Source: Cohnella sp. GbtcB17 (GTDB lineage Bacteria; Bacillota; Bacilli; Paenibacillales; Paenibacillaceae). From it: 64,000 nt of DNA. This document shows, in pieces, positions 8,798-17,434 of this stretch. Position numbers and translations under genes: made by a program. Location: the NCBI RefSeq assembly GCF_019091135.1, contig NZ_JAGXJW010000035.1:22469-86468 (forward strand), given 5' to 3'. The notes beneath the pieces were generated by a model. The model saw only the letters and a list, made by a program, of their open reading frames with translations, searched no databases and was not told the DNA's origin. Position 1 is the stretch's first letter. The number at the start of each line of letters is the position of its first letter.

Positions 8798-9379
8798 TCA
8801 AATAAAGCCGCCGCTAGTGGGGTCGTGCGCGCCTGACGCTTCAGGACGAACGCCGCCAAGCGCGGAGGCGGCCGCAGCGGCGATCCGTTTCGCCATCTCC
8901 ATCACGGCATACAGCGATGTCGTCTGGAGCGTCATGTACGGCTTGGGACCGAATTCGCCCACGACCGCCGCGACACTATAATCCCCGACCGGCGGGAGCG
9001 CCCCGCCCACCGACCTTGCCGGCTGAAGCGGTCCTTCGCCGAGCAGAAACTTCCCGACGTTCTCCGGCCGGCCGAGACAGGCGTCGATCGCGATCACGAC
9101 TGCGTCCGCGGGCAGCGCCGACGCTTCGCGCTCCAGCCTGTCCGCGTCGCAAGGCTCGCGCAGCGTGCCGATCACCCCGCCGACTCCGCGTGCCTCCAGC
9201 ATCGTGCCGACCAGCGGACCGAGACAGTCCCCGGTCGAGCGGTCCGTTCCGATGCAGAGAAATACGATCGTCTTGCCGGGATGCCGACCGAATGCGCTTC
9301 GAAAAAAACGCTCGAGCTCGGGCTCGCCGGAAGCGGCATAAAAGACAGGAGGCTGCCCGGGGGCGCGGTTCGCGGTCAT
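8798..9379 (-). CDS. yyaC: spore protease YyaC
   Basis: A 193-residue protein matching the YyaC family, which resembles the germination protease Gpr. The hallmark FLCIGTDRSTGDCLGPLVG lies near residue 40, followed by VIAIDACLG and VGDYSVAAVVGEFGPKP. Family members are made in sporulating cells and are thought to process or degrade proteins in the forespore; the precise substrate is not settled. This supports an endospore-forming host. It is read alone from the minus strand, and the region toward 9510 holds its upstream side and the divergent UPF0435 gene. Confidence 0.9.
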   Translation of the reverse strand: MTANRAPGQPPVFYAASGEPELERFFRSAFGRHPGKTIVFLCIGTDRSTGDCLGPLVGTMLEARGVGGVIGTLREPCDADRLEREASALPADAVVIAIDACLGRPENVGKFLLGEGPLQPARSVGGALPPVGDYSVAAVVGEFGPKPYMTLQTTSLYAVMEMAKRIAAAAASALGGVRPEASGAHDPTSGGFI

Positions 9380-9509
9380 CGTCCTGCTCCTTTCGAAGAT
9401 GGCTTGTTCTCGTTACAGCGTATCACGCGACGTTCGGATACGCCAGCGCGGAGAAGGCGCCGCTGTGATACAATGAGATGAGTTTATACCGAGAGAGGAT
9501 GCTGCGCGA

Positions 9510-9731
9510 ATGGATTTGACCAAGCCGACACAAGAGAATGTAGAATATATGATCGAAGCGATCAAGACGAAGCTGCGGATGGCTTCGGGAGCCGCAATGC
9601 AGGCGTCGCATTTTAATGCTGAACGCTACGAGGATCTCAAGGACATATACGATATGGTCGCCTCCAAAGACCGCTTCAGCATCAGCGAGGTCGAAGCGCT
9701 CGTATCGGAGCTGGGCAAGCTGCGGGGGTAA
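9510..9731 (+). CDS. UPF0435 (DUF1128) family protein
   Basis: A 73-residue soluble helical protein starting MDLTKPTQENVEYMIEAIK, matching the DUF1128/UPF0435 family (B. subtilis YfkK type). Typical members are 70-75 residues, so the gene is full length. The ATG follows GAGAGGATG at usable spacing. Function of the family is unknown. The stop is followed closely by repeat array D. Confidence 0.88.
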   Translation: MDLTKPTQENVEYMIEAIKTKLRMASGAAMQASHFNAERYEDLKDIYDMVASKDRFSISEVEALVSELGKLRG

Positions 9732-9774
9732 ATGGGTACGGAGCCGGATGCCATAAGTACAGACGTTTTGTTGC

Positions 9775-9965
9775 AGGCGCAATAACGATGCCGCAGACCC
9801 TTATTCGCCGGTAAACGAATGATACGGGCGAAATAGAGATCTCGCAGACTCTTATTTGCCGACAATCGATTGATGTTAGCGCAATAGAAATGCCGCAGAC
9901 CCTTATTCGCCCGTTCGCCGGGTCTTTTGGAAAATTGCGCTGTGCCGGATTCTTATTCGGCGCAG
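9775..9965. repeat. array D: imperfect 51-bp intergenic repeats
   Basis: Three good copies and one decayed copy of a 51-bp unit. The motif CGCAGAC starts at 9792, 9843 and 9894 (exactly 51 apart); TTATTCG at 9903 recurs at 9953. Core: GCAGACCCTTATTCGCCG. It fills most of the gap between UPF0435 and galT. No gene of the nuclease/wHTH family is adjacent. No convincing coding frame is seen. Confidence 0.8.
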
Positions 9966-10044
9966 ATTTCGTCAAAGCGGCCAACGACCTTGCGCCCTAG
10001 CGTATTTTGGCAGCACCCAACCGAACAACCCGCCAACGCCACAG

Positions 10045-10093
10045 CAAAAAAACGCCTTCGTCGCCTGTCTGCTTCAGGCAACGAAGGCGTTTT
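10045..10093. terminator. intrinsic terminator downstream of galT
   Basis: AAAACGCCTTCGT (10049-10061) pairs with ACGAAGGCGTTTT (10081-10093), with inner GCCTG/CAGGC pairing. Read on the minus strand the stem ends in a T-run, as expected after galT (ends 10118); the plus strand also has TTTT. Confidence 0.85.
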
Positions 10094-10117
10094 ACGTTTT
10101 GCGGCGCCGGGCCGCGC

Positions 10118-11743
10118 CTATTCGGCCCCCGGCTCCAGGAAGCCGGCCGCCGCCAGAAACCGCCCGAACGCCGCCCGACCCGCGGCGTCCTGCTTGAACA
10201 CGCCGGCATCGCGCAGCACGGCGTGGAATTTGTCGCCCACGGCCGCCTGCAGCGCGGCCTTCGCTGCTTCCGGCGCCATCGCCGTTCCGTGCGCGGCGAC
10301 CAGCTCCGCGATCCAGTCCGCGTGCTTCGCCAGCGGATGCGCTGCCGCATCGCTCCGGCCGCCGCCGATGGCCGCCGGGTCGTAGGCCGTCTCGCCCGTC
10401 AGCAGCCGGGCGATCTGCGCGAGCTCCGCATCGAGCCGGCCCGGCAGCACCGCGAGGCCCATCACTTCGATCAAGCCGATGTTTTCCTTCTTGATGTGGT
10501 GCAGCTCCCGGTGCGGATGGAAAATGCCGTCCGGGTGCTCGTCGCTCGTACGATTGTTGCGCAGCACGAGGTCAAGCTCGTATTCGCCGTCCGCGGCGAG
10601 TCTGGCGATCGGCGTGATCGTGTTGTGCGGCACGTCGCCGCTCGCCGCATACACCTCTGCGGACGCGTCGCTGTAAGCCCGCCAATCCGCCAGCACTCGA
10701 TCGGCCACGCGGAGCAGCGCCGCCCGGTCGCGGCTGCGAAGGCGCAGCGCCGACATCGGCCACTGCACGATGCCCCCGCGCACCCCCCGCTCCCCGCCAT
10801 GCGTCGCCCATTCCGCCACGCCCGCCTTTTCCATCGGAAACACATGCCTGCCCCCCTGGAAATGGTCGTGGTTCAGGATGGAGCCGCCCACGATCGGCAG
10901 GTCCGCGTTCGAACCGACGAAGTAGTGCGGATAAGCGTCCACGAAGTCGAGCAGCCGTTCGAACGTCTCGGGCACGATGCGCATCGGCACATGCTCGCCC
11001 CGCAGGATGATGCTGTGCTCGTTGTAGTACACATATGGCGAGTACTGGAAAAACCACCGTTCGCCCCGCAGCGTAAGCGGCAATATCCGCAAATTTTGGC
11101 GCGCCGGGTGATCTGGCCTGCCGGCATAGCCGACGTTTTCGCGGCACAGCAGGCACTTCGGATAGTCGGTCTTCGTCTGCGGCAGGCTGCGGAGCAGCGC
11201 GATCTCCCGCGGATCCTTTTCCGGCTTGGACAGGTTGACCGTGATCTCCAGCTCGCCGTCGGCCGTCGGATGCAGCCAATAGCCATTCTTCGAGATCCGG
11301 TCCATCCGGATATAGTTGGAGTCGATATTGAGCCTGTAAAACCAATCCGTCGCCGCACGCACGCCTTCCGCGGCCGACAGCCGGTCGAACGCCGCCGACG
11401 TCTGCGACGGACGGGGCATCAGCAGTCCCATGATCCGGGCGTCGAACAGATCGCGCTGCGTCGTCGTGTCGTCCGGGATCAGCCCCAGCGCGGCGGCCGC
11501 ATCCAGCAGCGGCTCCAGCACGGCGACCGGGCTGTCAAGCGTCTCCTCCGGCAGCGGGCCGCCCGCAGGCGCCTTCAGTCCGAACAAATCCAGCAGCGCG
11601 TTGTGCGCGTAATCCTCGTCCAGCTCGCCGATCATGCCGCGCTTCAGCGCGAATCGCACCAGCCGCCGGATCAGCGATCCGATCTCGGCTCTGCGCGCCT
11701 CGGTCATGCCGCTCGTGTCCGCGGCTTCGCCGTTGTTGCTCAT
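10118..11743 (-). CDS. galT: UDP-glucose--hexose-1-phosphate uridylyltransferase (type 2 GalT)
   Basis: A 541-residue enzyme of the Firmicute type-2 GalT family, which is longer than and distinct from the E. coli type. It exchanges galactose-1-phosphate with UDP-glucose in the Leloir pathway. Visible landmarks are GSNADLPIVGGSILNHDHFQGG (residues about 275-297), carrying the nucleotide-binding HDHFQGG, and the C-terminal region typical of the family. It is last in the order galK-galE-galT, with an 82-bp gap after galE, its own GAAGGG ribosome site and a strong terminator after it. Cytoplasmic. Confidence 0.95.
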   Translation of the reverse strand: MSNNGEAADTSGMTEARRAEIGSLIRRLVRFALKRGMIGELDEDYAHNALLDLFGLKAPAGGPLPEETLDSPVAVLEPLLDAAAALGLIPDDTTTQRDLFDARIMGLLMPRPSQTSAAFDRLSAAEGVRAATDWFYRLNIDSNYIRMDRISKNGYWLHPTADGELEITVNLSKPEKDPREIALLRSLPQTKTDYPKCLLCRENVGYAGRPDHPARQNLRILPLTLRGERWFFQYSPYVYYNEHSIILRGEHVPMRIVPETFERLLDFVDAYPHYFVGSNADLPIVGGSILNHDHFQGGRHVFPMEKAGVAEWATHGGERGVRGGIVQWPMSALRLRSRDRAALLRVADRVLADWRAYSDASAEVYAASGDVPHNTITPIARLAADGEYELDLVLRNNRTSDEHPDGIFHPHRELHHIKKENIGLIEVMGLAVLPGRLDAELAQIARLLTGETAYDPAAIGGGRSDAAAHPLAKHADWIAELVAAHGTAMAPEAAKAALQAAVGDKFHAVLRDAGVFKQDAAGRAAFGRFLAAAGFLEPGAE

Positions 11744-11825
11744 CTCGTGTCATCCCTTCGTCTGCTCTAAGCGTCCCCTGCCCACACCTCGCGCATTTCC
11801 TCTTGCCCAGCCGCCCCGCCAGCCT

Positions 11826-12812
11826 TTACTTTCCGTACCCGTTCGGGTGCGCCGAATGCCAAGCCCAGGCGCTCTCGACGATCGGGCGCAGATCGGCGAA
11901 CTTCGGCGTCCAGCCGAGCTCCGTGCGCGCCCGCTCCGACGACGCGATCAGCACCGCGGGATCTCCCGAGCGGCGCGGCACGATTTTCGCGGGAATCTCA
12001 TGGCCGGTCACCTCGCGGGAAACGTCGATCACCTGCTTGACGGAAAAGCCCGTGCCGTTGCCCAAATTGTAGACGGCGCTCTCGCCGCCTTCGCGCAGAC
12101 GGTTCAGGGCGCGGATGTGCGCGTTCGCCAGATCGCTGACGTGAATGTAGTCACGGATGCAAGTTCCGTCCTCGGTCGGATAGTCGTCGCCGAACACCGA
12201 GATGAATTCGCGCTGTCCGAGCGCCACCTGCAGCACGAGCGGGATCAGATGAGATTCGGGCGTATGGTCCTCGCCGATCTTGCCGCTCTCGTGCGCGCCG
12301 GCGGCGTTGAAGTAGCGGAGCGACACGTTTTTGATGCCGTGCGCGACGTCGAACCAGGAGATCATCTTCTCCATGGCCAGCTTCGTCTCGCCGTAGGCGT
12401 TGGTCGGCTTGGTCCGGTCGTACTCGTCGATCGGCACCTTCTCGGGCTCGCCGTACGTCGCCGCGGTAGAGGAAAATACGATGCGGGAGACGCCGGCCTT
12501 TTTCATCGCCTCCAGCAGCACGAGTGTGCCGTACACGTTGTTATGGTAATATTTGCCCGGATTCGTCATGCTCTCGCCGACCAGCGAGTTGGCCGCGAAG
12601 TGGATGACGCCGTCGATCTCGTTTTCGGAAAAAATCCGGTCCAGCAGCGCTTCGTCGCGCAGGTCGCCCTCGTACAGCTTGCCGCCGAGCAGCGCCTCCT
12701 TATGACCCTGGTACAGGTTGTCTACCACGACGACCTCTTCGCCTTTGTCCAGCAATGCCGCTACCGTATGGGAGCCGATATAGCCCGCTCCGCCCGTCAC
12801 CAATACCGCCAT
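11826..12812 (-). CDS. galE: UDP-glucose 4-epimerase
   Basis: A 328-residue extended-SDR enzyme interconverting UDP-galactose and UDP-glucose with bound NAD. The N-terminal VTGGAGYIGSHT is the Rossmann glycine motif, and the catalytic set is present: the STAATYGEP serine/threonine region and YGETKLAMEK (Tyr-x3-Lys) near residue 145. The length is usual for GalE. The start lies one base after the galK stop, so the genes are cotranscribed and probably translationally coupled. It links galactose breakdown with glycan precursor supply. Confidence 0.96.
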   Translation of the reverse strand: MAVLVTGGAGYIGSHTVAALLDKGEEVVVVDNLYQGHKEALLGGKLYEGDLRDEALLDRIFSENEIDGVIHFAANSLVGESMTNPGKYYHNNVYGTLVLLEAMKKAGVSRIVFSSTAATYGEPEKVPIDEYDRTKPTNAYGETKLAMEKMISWFDVAHGIKNVSLRYFNAAGAHESGKIGEDHTPESHLIPLVLQVALGQREFISVFGDDYPTEDGTCIRDYIHVSDLANAHIRALNRLREGGESAVYNLGNGTGFSVKQVIDVSREVTGHEIPAKIVPRRSGDPAVLIASSERARTELGWTPKFADLRPIVESAWAWHSAHPNGYGK

Positions 12813-12813
12813 A

Positions 12814-13995
12814 TCAGTTCGCCTCCTTGATCTCGTGGACGCCGTCGCCGATGTCGCATACGTAAAAATCCGCCGTCAGTCCCGTCACCGCCTTATACTT
12901 GTCGCCGACCTCGGCGATAAAGCGCTCTGTGCTATCCTTGTGCACGAGCGAGATCGTGCATCCGCCGAAGCCCGCGCCCGTCATGCGGGAGCCGAGCACG
13001 CCCGGCACCTCGCGCGCCGCGGCTACCATCGCGTCGAGCTCCGCGCCCGTCACCTCGTACAGGTCGCGCAGCGAATCGTGCGACGCGTTCATCAGCTGCC
13101 CGAAGGCGGCCAGATCTCCCTGGCGCAGCACCTCTACGGAGCGGCCGACGCGGTCGATCTCTTCGACGACGTGGCGCGCGCGCTTGCGGACGATCTCGTC
13201 CGCAATCAGATGCGCGTTGTCGTTGAACTGGGCGAGCGTCAGCTGGCCGAGCAGCGTCAGCTCGGGGAACGCAGCGCGCAAATCGCTGACCGCGGCTTCG
13301 CATTGCGCCCGGCGCTCGTTGTACGCGGAGTCGACCAACCCGCGGCGCTTGTTCGTGTTGCCGATGACGAGCTTGTAATCGCCCGACTCGAACGGGACGA
13401 GCTCGTACTTCAAGGTGTCGCAGTCGAGCAGGATGGCGTGATCCTTGCGGCCGTTGGCGACCGCGAACTGGTCCATAATGCCGCATTTGACGCCGACGAA
13501 CTCGTTCTCCGCATGCTGCGACCAGAGCGCAATCTCGACCGTGTCGGTCTTGCGGCCTTCGAGCGTCAGCAGCGCGAACGCCGTGACGACCTCGATCGAA
13601 GCGGACGAGGACAGCCCCGCGCCGTTCGGAATCTCGCCGTGATACAAAATGTCGTAGCCCCGCGACAGCGTGATGCCCCGCTGCGTCAGCTCCCAGACGA
13701 CGCCCTTCGGATAGTTGGTCCAGTCGTCCTCCTCGGAGAAGGCGAGATCGTCCGCCGGGACGAGCCGCGACTGCGGAAAGTTCGTCGAAGCCAGGTGCAG
13801 CTGGCGATCGGCGCGCGGGCGGATGAGCAGCGTCGTGCCGAACGTCAGCGCGGCCGGGAAGACGGCGCCGCCGTTGTAGTCGGTATGCACGCCGATCAGG
13901 TTCACGCGACCCGGCGCGGCGAAGATGCGGATGTCGGACTCGCCCTCGCCGAGGCGGGTGATGAATTGCTCGCGAAGCGTCGGATAATGAGGCAT
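12814..13995 (-). CDS. galK: galactokinase
   Basis: About 393 residues, GHMP kinase family, phosphorylating galactose at C1 with ATP. The galactokinase signature is near the N-terminus (GRVNLIGVHTDYNGGAVFP), motif 2 follows (NGAGLSSSASIEV), and the C-terminal GAGFGGCTISLV is motif 3. The third residue of the canonical GEHTDYN is Val-His here (GVHTDYN), a small deviation worth noting. I chose the ATG at 13995, 8 bases after AGGAGG; the longer frame to 14148 would add 51 non-homologous residues and run into the divergent AraC gene. First gene of galKET. Confidence 0.94.
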   Translation of the reverse strand: MPHYPTLREQFITRLGEGESDIRIFAAPGRVNLIGVHTDYNGGAVFPAALTFGTTLLIRPRADRQLHLASTNFPQSRLVPADDLAFSEEDDWTNYPKGVVWELTQRGITLSRGYDILYHGEIPNGAGLSSSASIEVVTAFALLTLEGRKTDTVEIALWSQHAENEFVGVKCGIMDQFAVANGRKDHAILLDCDTLKYELVPFESGDYKLVIGNTNKRRGLVDSAYNERRAQCEAAVSDLRAAFPELTLLGQLTLAQFNDNAHLIADEIVRKRARHVVEEIDRVGRSVEVLRQGDLAAFGQLMNASHDSLRDLYEVTGAELDAMVAAAREVPGVLGSRMTGAGFGGCTISLVHKDSTERFIAEVGDKYKAVTGLTADFYVCDIGDGVHEIKEAN

Positions 13996-14149
13996 GATGG
14001 GATTCCTCCTGAGATTAGGGCTGCGATTTAATTCCAGTATAACGCCGGAAGGCGCGAACGGGAAATGGCTTGAAATGCGGTCTCTATGGAGAAATGTGAC
14101 TTCGTGCGGTACAATCGCGATAAGAAGCCCGATAAGGAGACGGATCAAG

Positions 14150-15007
14150 GTGAACCGAGCCCCCGATTACCGCGTCGCCTCCAATCCCGCGCGCACGCTC
14201 CCCCAAGGGCTCGCCGCGCTGTTCGCGGGGGAGAGCCAGACCCGTCCGGCGCATCGCGTCGGACCGAAGGTCGTCGATTACTATTTGCTGCATCATGTGA
14301 TTTCCGGCCACGGCGTCTTCGAGACCGAAGGGCGCGTTCACGCGCTCGGTCCCGGCCATACGTTTCTGATCCGCCCCAAGCGCCTGTTCAGCTACGAATC
14401 GGACGCGATTGATCCGTGGCGGTACCGCTGGGTCGCCTTCGCGGGCGACCGGGCGGCGTCTCTGCTGGCCGAAGCCGGTCTCGGCGCCGACCGCCATATC
14501 GTTTTCACCGGCGAAGACTCGTCGCCGGACGAGCGATGCCGCGAGATCTACGAGGCGTTCCGCGCGCGGCGTCCCTCCGCCTCGCTCGAGGCCGCCGGCC
14601 TGCTTTATCTCTTGCTCGCCTCTCTCATGTCGACCGGCGCAGAGCGCGCGGAGCAGCCGCCGATCGGCGATACGCACGGCGAGGAGCTCGTCCGCCAGGT
14701 GATCGGCTACCTATCAACCCAGTACGCCGAGCCGGTATCGATCGAAGCGATGGCGGAGACGCTCGGCTACAACCGGGCCTATCTGTCGCGCTTGTTCAAG
14801 CGCCACGCCGGCGTGACGCCGATCGCCTTTCTCACCCGCATCCGGATCGACCGCGGCAAGCGTCTTCTGCGTGAGCGGCCCGAGCTGACGGTCGAGCAGG
14901 TCGCTTCTTCGGTCGGCTTTCCGGACGCCTTGTATTTTTCCAAACAATTCAGGCGCGCGTTCGGCACGACGCCTACGGGCTACCGGACGGACGCCTTGCG
15001 CTCCTGA
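14150..15007 (+). CDS. AraC-family transcriptional regulator
   Basis: About 285 residues. An N-terminal cupin-like sugar-sensing domain (VISGHGVFETEGRVHALGPGHTFLIRP) is followed from about residue 185 by two helix-turn-helix units typical of AraC/XylS (SIEAMAETLGYNRAYLSRLFKRHAG and VEQVASSVGFPDALYFSKQFRRAFG). The GTG at 14150 has AAGGAG ten bases before it; a longer reading frame back to 13994 overlaps galK. Divergence from galKET with a shared 154-bp control region suggests that it governs galactose or galactoside use; this is inference from position. Its stop lies in the first unit of a 10-bp tandem repeat. Confidence 0.88.
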   Translation: MNRAPDYRVASNPARTLPQGLAALFAGESQTRPAHRVGPKVVDYYLLHHVISGHGVFETEGRVHALGPGHTFLIRPKRLFSYESDAIDPWRYRWVAFAGDRAASLLAEAGLGADRHIVFTGEDSSPDERCREIYEAFRARRPSASLEAAGLLYLLLASLMSTGAERAEQPPIGDTHGEELVRQVIGYLSTQYAEPVSIEAMAETLGYNRAYLSRLFKRHAGVTPIAFLTRIRIDRGKRLLRERPELTVEQVASSVGFPDALYFSKQFRRAFGTTPTGYRTDALRS

Positions 15008-15070
15008 CCGCCCTTGACCGCTCCTGACCGCTCTTGACCGCCCTTTACAGCTCTTGACCGCTCTTGCCCC
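15001..15070. repeat. seven tandem 10-bp units spanning the araC-type stop codon
   Basis: Seven consecutive ten-base units close to CTCTTGACCG, with exact 10-bp register (TGACCG at 15005, 15015, 15025, 15035 and 15055). The stop codon of the AraC gene lies in the first unit. One unit (15041-15050) is diverged. Confidence 0.75.
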
Positions 15071-15102
15071 CAGCCCCCGAACGTTCCGATGATGGCGTTT
15101 CC

Positions 15103-15117
15103 ATCGATATTATCGAT
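15103..15117. promoter_or_regulatory. LysR-type T-N11-A palindrome
   Basis: ATCGATATTATCGAT is a perfect 15-bp palindrome containing T-N11-A, the classic LysR-family binding core. It lies about 100 bp upstream of a small ORF and 280 bp upstream of the LysR gene at 15399, so autoregulation or control of the small ORF is plausible. Confidence 0.45.
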
Positions 15118-15202
15118 AATCGGCATGCAAATCGCTCGATAACCCCCGGTCCGGTGAGGGTGTTAAGATATTCCTCAACCAAAGACCGAGGGGGCGATTT
15201 AT

Positions 15203-15370
15203 TTGTTGATCCAAGACCGGACGGCCTATAAAATATGGGAGAACGAGATCAAAGTCAGCGAGCGGCGCTGGGCGGTCGAACGGCACGTTCGAGAGACGAA
15301 GCGCCCGCATGCCGGGCTGCCGGCCTCCTGGCTGGCGCTGATGCTGCTCGGCTGGCTGCGCGGTCACTGA
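15203..15370 (+). CDS. small ORF of 55 residues upstream of the LysR gene
   Basis: A TTG start at 15203 (or 15206) follows GAGGGGG at about nine bases and opens 55 codons ending at TGA 15368-15370. The product begins with a polar, charged helix (DRTAYKIWENEIKVSERRW) and ends with a hydrophobic LPASWLALMLLGWLRGH. I do not recognise the family. The good ribosome site, the position behind a LysR-type palindrome and the tight spacing to the LysR gene support it; the unusual start weakens it. Confidence 0.45.
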   Translation: MLIQDRTAYKIWENEIKVSERRWAVERHVRETKRPHAGLPASWLALMLLGWLRGH

Positions 15371-15398
15371 TCCGTCCTTTAGACAGGTGGTGGCAAAT

Positions 15399-16316
15399 GT
15401 GGACTTTATTTATATCCGTTCTTTTATCGAGGTAGCGCGCTGTCACAGCTTCACCAAGGCGGCGGAGAATCTGGGCTACGTCCAGTCCAGCGTCACGACG
15501 CACATTCAGAAGCTGGAGCAGGAATACGGCGTGGTCCTGTTCGAGCGGTTCGGCAGATCGATGAGACTGACCTCCGCAGGCGAGCAGCTTCGCGACACGT
15601 TCGAGCAGATTCTGACGCTGTACGAGAGCTCCAAGCATCTGATCTCCAGGCCCGCCAAGGGACATCTGGACATCGGCACGATCGAATCGCTCTTCTCCTA
15701 CTTCCTGCCTCCCGTCTTCAACCAGTACCGCCGCGTCTATCCCGAGATCAACCTCCAGGTGCATCCGATCACGGAGACTCAGATCTTGCAGTTGATCAAG
15801 GCCGGAGAGATCGACCTCGGCATCGTTCTCGACCAGCCGATTCACGATGAGGACATCGAGGCGATCAAGCTGCGCGAGGAAGAGCTGGTGCTCGTGGCGA
15901 GCCCGGGACACCGGCTGCAGCAGGCCGTACAGGTTTGCGCCGCCGACTTGAACGGCCAGTCCTATATCGCGACGGAGCATACGTGCACGTATCGCAACGC
16001 CTTCGAGAAGCTGCTGGGCAAGCACGGCGTCGCCTACGACGTCCACCATGAATTCGGCAGCCTCGAGGCGATCAAACAGTGCGTATCCTACGGCCTTGGC
16101 ATCGGACTGCTGCCTCGGATCGCGGTCGTGCGCGAGCTGGCGGAGGGCAGACTGATTCGGCTTCCCTTTTCCCATCCGGACATCACCTTCTATACGCAGA
16201 TCGTCATCCACCGCAAAAAGTGGCGCGATCCCGCGATTCGCCATATGATGGAGCTGCTTCGCGAAGCGGCCGGGCGTGACGGCGAGGGCGAAGGCGAGAT
16301 ATCGGCAGCGCTATGA
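15399..16316 (+). CDS. LysR-family transcriptional regulator
   Basis: About 305 residues. The N-terminal winged helix-turn-helix reads IYIRSFIEVARCHSFTKAA and continues ENLGYVQSSVTTHIQKLEQEYGVVLFER, followed by the usual linker and a periplasmic-binding-protein-like effector domain from about residue 90. I prefer the GTG at 15399, with AGGTGG eight bases upstream, over the GTG codons at 15387 and 15390, because it gives the standard LysR N-terminus. The effector is unknown. A T-N11-A palindrome lies upstream, and no obvious target operon is divergent; the 55-residue ORF just before it may be a target or a leader. Confidence 0.9.
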   Translation: MDFIYIRSFIEVARCHSFTKAAENLGYVQSSVTTHIQKLEQEYGVVLFERFGRSMRLTSAGEQLRDTFEQILTLYESSKHLISRPAKGHLDIGTIESLFSYFLPPVFNQYRRVYPEINLQVHPITETQILQLIKAGEIDLGIVLDQPIHDEDIEAIKLREEELVLVASPGHRLQQAVQVCAADLNGQSYIATEHTCTYRNAFEKLLGKHGVAYDVHHEFGSLEAIKQCVSYGLGIGLLPRIAVVRELAEGRLIRLPFSHPDITFYTQIVIHRKKWRDPAIRHMMELLREAAGRDGEGEGEISAAL

Positions 16317-16324
16317 GAAAAACG

Positions 16325-16377
16325 AAAAAAACGGGACACGGCAGGGCGCTGACGCTCTTGCAATGTCCCGTTTTTTT
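16325..16377. terminator. bidirectional intrinsic terminator
   Basis: A 14-bp arm (16325-16338, seven A then CGGGACA) pairs with 16364-16377 (TGTCCCG then seven T). It separates the converging LysR gene and the glycosyltransferase gene and ends in T-runs on both strands. Confidence 0.92.
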
Positions 16378-16394
16378 AACGTACGGCGATGCGG

Positions 16395-17390
16395 TCATCT
16401 CCGCAGCGCATAAGGCGCTTGCTCCCGCGGCTCGCGCGAATCATCCTGCGCAGCTTCGAAGTTCAGCTTGTCCGCCACCAGATATAGCGGTCGCCGCTTC
16501 GATTCCTCGTAGATGCGTCCGATATACTCGCCCAGCACGCCGAGCAGCGACAGCGTGATCCCGTGGAAAAACAGGCTGATCACGATAAGCGACGTCCAAC
16601 CCGCGGTCGTTGTGTCGGTGAAGATGCGCTGGCAGATGACGACGATCAGATAGATAAAGCCCGCGGCCGACAGCAAAAAGCCGAGAATCCCGGCCAGCTT
16701 GAGCGGCTTGGTGGAAAAGGAGGTGATCGCGTCCAGCGACAGGCGCACCATCTTGCGCAGCGGATACTTGGTCTCTCCGGCGAAGCGCTCCTCGCGCGCA
16801 TACTCGAGACCGATCTGGCGATAGCCCGCCCAGGCGACCATGCCGCGGATAAAGCGGCTCCGCTCGCGCATTCCGCTCAGCGCGTCGCACACTTTGCGGT
16901 CCATGAGCCGGAAGTCGCCGGTATCGACCGGAATGTTGACCGAGGTCATTGCCGCCAGCGTGCGATAAAACCACTTGGCCGTCGTTTTTTTGAACCAGGT
17001 CTCGCCCTGCCGGGAGATGCGCTTGCCGTAGACGACGTCGTAGCCCTCGCGCCACAGCGCCAGCATCTGCGGAATGAGGGCCGGCGGATCTTGGAGGTCC
17101 GCGTCGATCAGGACGACCGCTCTGCCGGAAGCATGATCCATGCCGGCGGTCACGGCGATCTGGTGGCCGAAGTTGCGGGCGAAATCGAGCAGCTTCACTC
17201 TGGCGTCTCGCCCGCATATGCCCCGCACGATGGCGGCCGTCCGATCCCTGCTGCCGTCGTTGACGAATACGAGCTCGTAGCTCTCGCCCGTCGCTTCCAG
17301 CACCTCCGTCAATTTCGCATACGTAGTCTCTATGACCTCTTCCTCGTTGTACATCGGGACGACGACAGACAGCGTCACCACAGCAGCCAT
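16395..17390 (-). CDS. family 2 glycosyltransferase, polyprenyl-phosphate type (GtrB/DPM1-like)
   Basis: A 331-residue protein. The N-terminal GT-A domain carries VVVPMYNEEEVIE and the DXD-like LIDADLQDPP near residue 95, then GDFRLMDR. Two hydrophobic helices near residues 235-255 and 268-290 anchor it. This layout is that of GtrB, DPM1 and YkoT/CsbB enzymes, which move a sugar from a nucleotide donor to undecaprenyl phosphate. The upstream gene is a PMT-like mannosyltransferase, so the product is probably the lipid-linked sugar used by that enzyme. It has AGGAGG just before the ATG and lies 44 bp after that gene. Confidence 0.9.
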   Translation of the reverse strand: MAAVVTLSVVVPMYNEEEVIETTYAKLTEVLEATGESYELVFVNDGSRDRTAAIVRGICGRDARVKLLDFARNFGHQIAVTAGMDHASGRAVVLIDADLQDPPALIPQMLALWREGYDVVYGKRISRQGETWFKKTTAKWFYRTLAAMTSVNIPVDTGDFRLMDRKVCDALSGMRERSRFIRGMVAWAGYRQIGLEYAREERFAGETKYPLRKMVRLSLDAITSFSTKPLKLAGILGFLLSAAGFIYLIVVICQRIFTDTTTAGWTSLIVISLFFHGITLSLLGVLGEYIGRIYEESKRRPLYLVADKLNFEAAQDDSREPREQAPYALRR

Positions 17391-17434
17391 GCGGCTTCCT
17401 CCTCAACTTGCCTGAACTTCAGGACGAATATCGA

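Noticed and set aside
10007..11770. 587-codon ORF antisense to galT
   Set aside because: It is a shadow frame in GC-rich DNA. Its peptide is Arg/Ala/His-rich without domains, while the minus strand is clear galT.
14070..14115. Sigma-A promoter TTGAAA/TACAAT before the AraC gene
   Set aside because: The boxes are 34 bases apart, too far. The TACAAT with TGCGG before it could be an extended -10, but evidence is thin.
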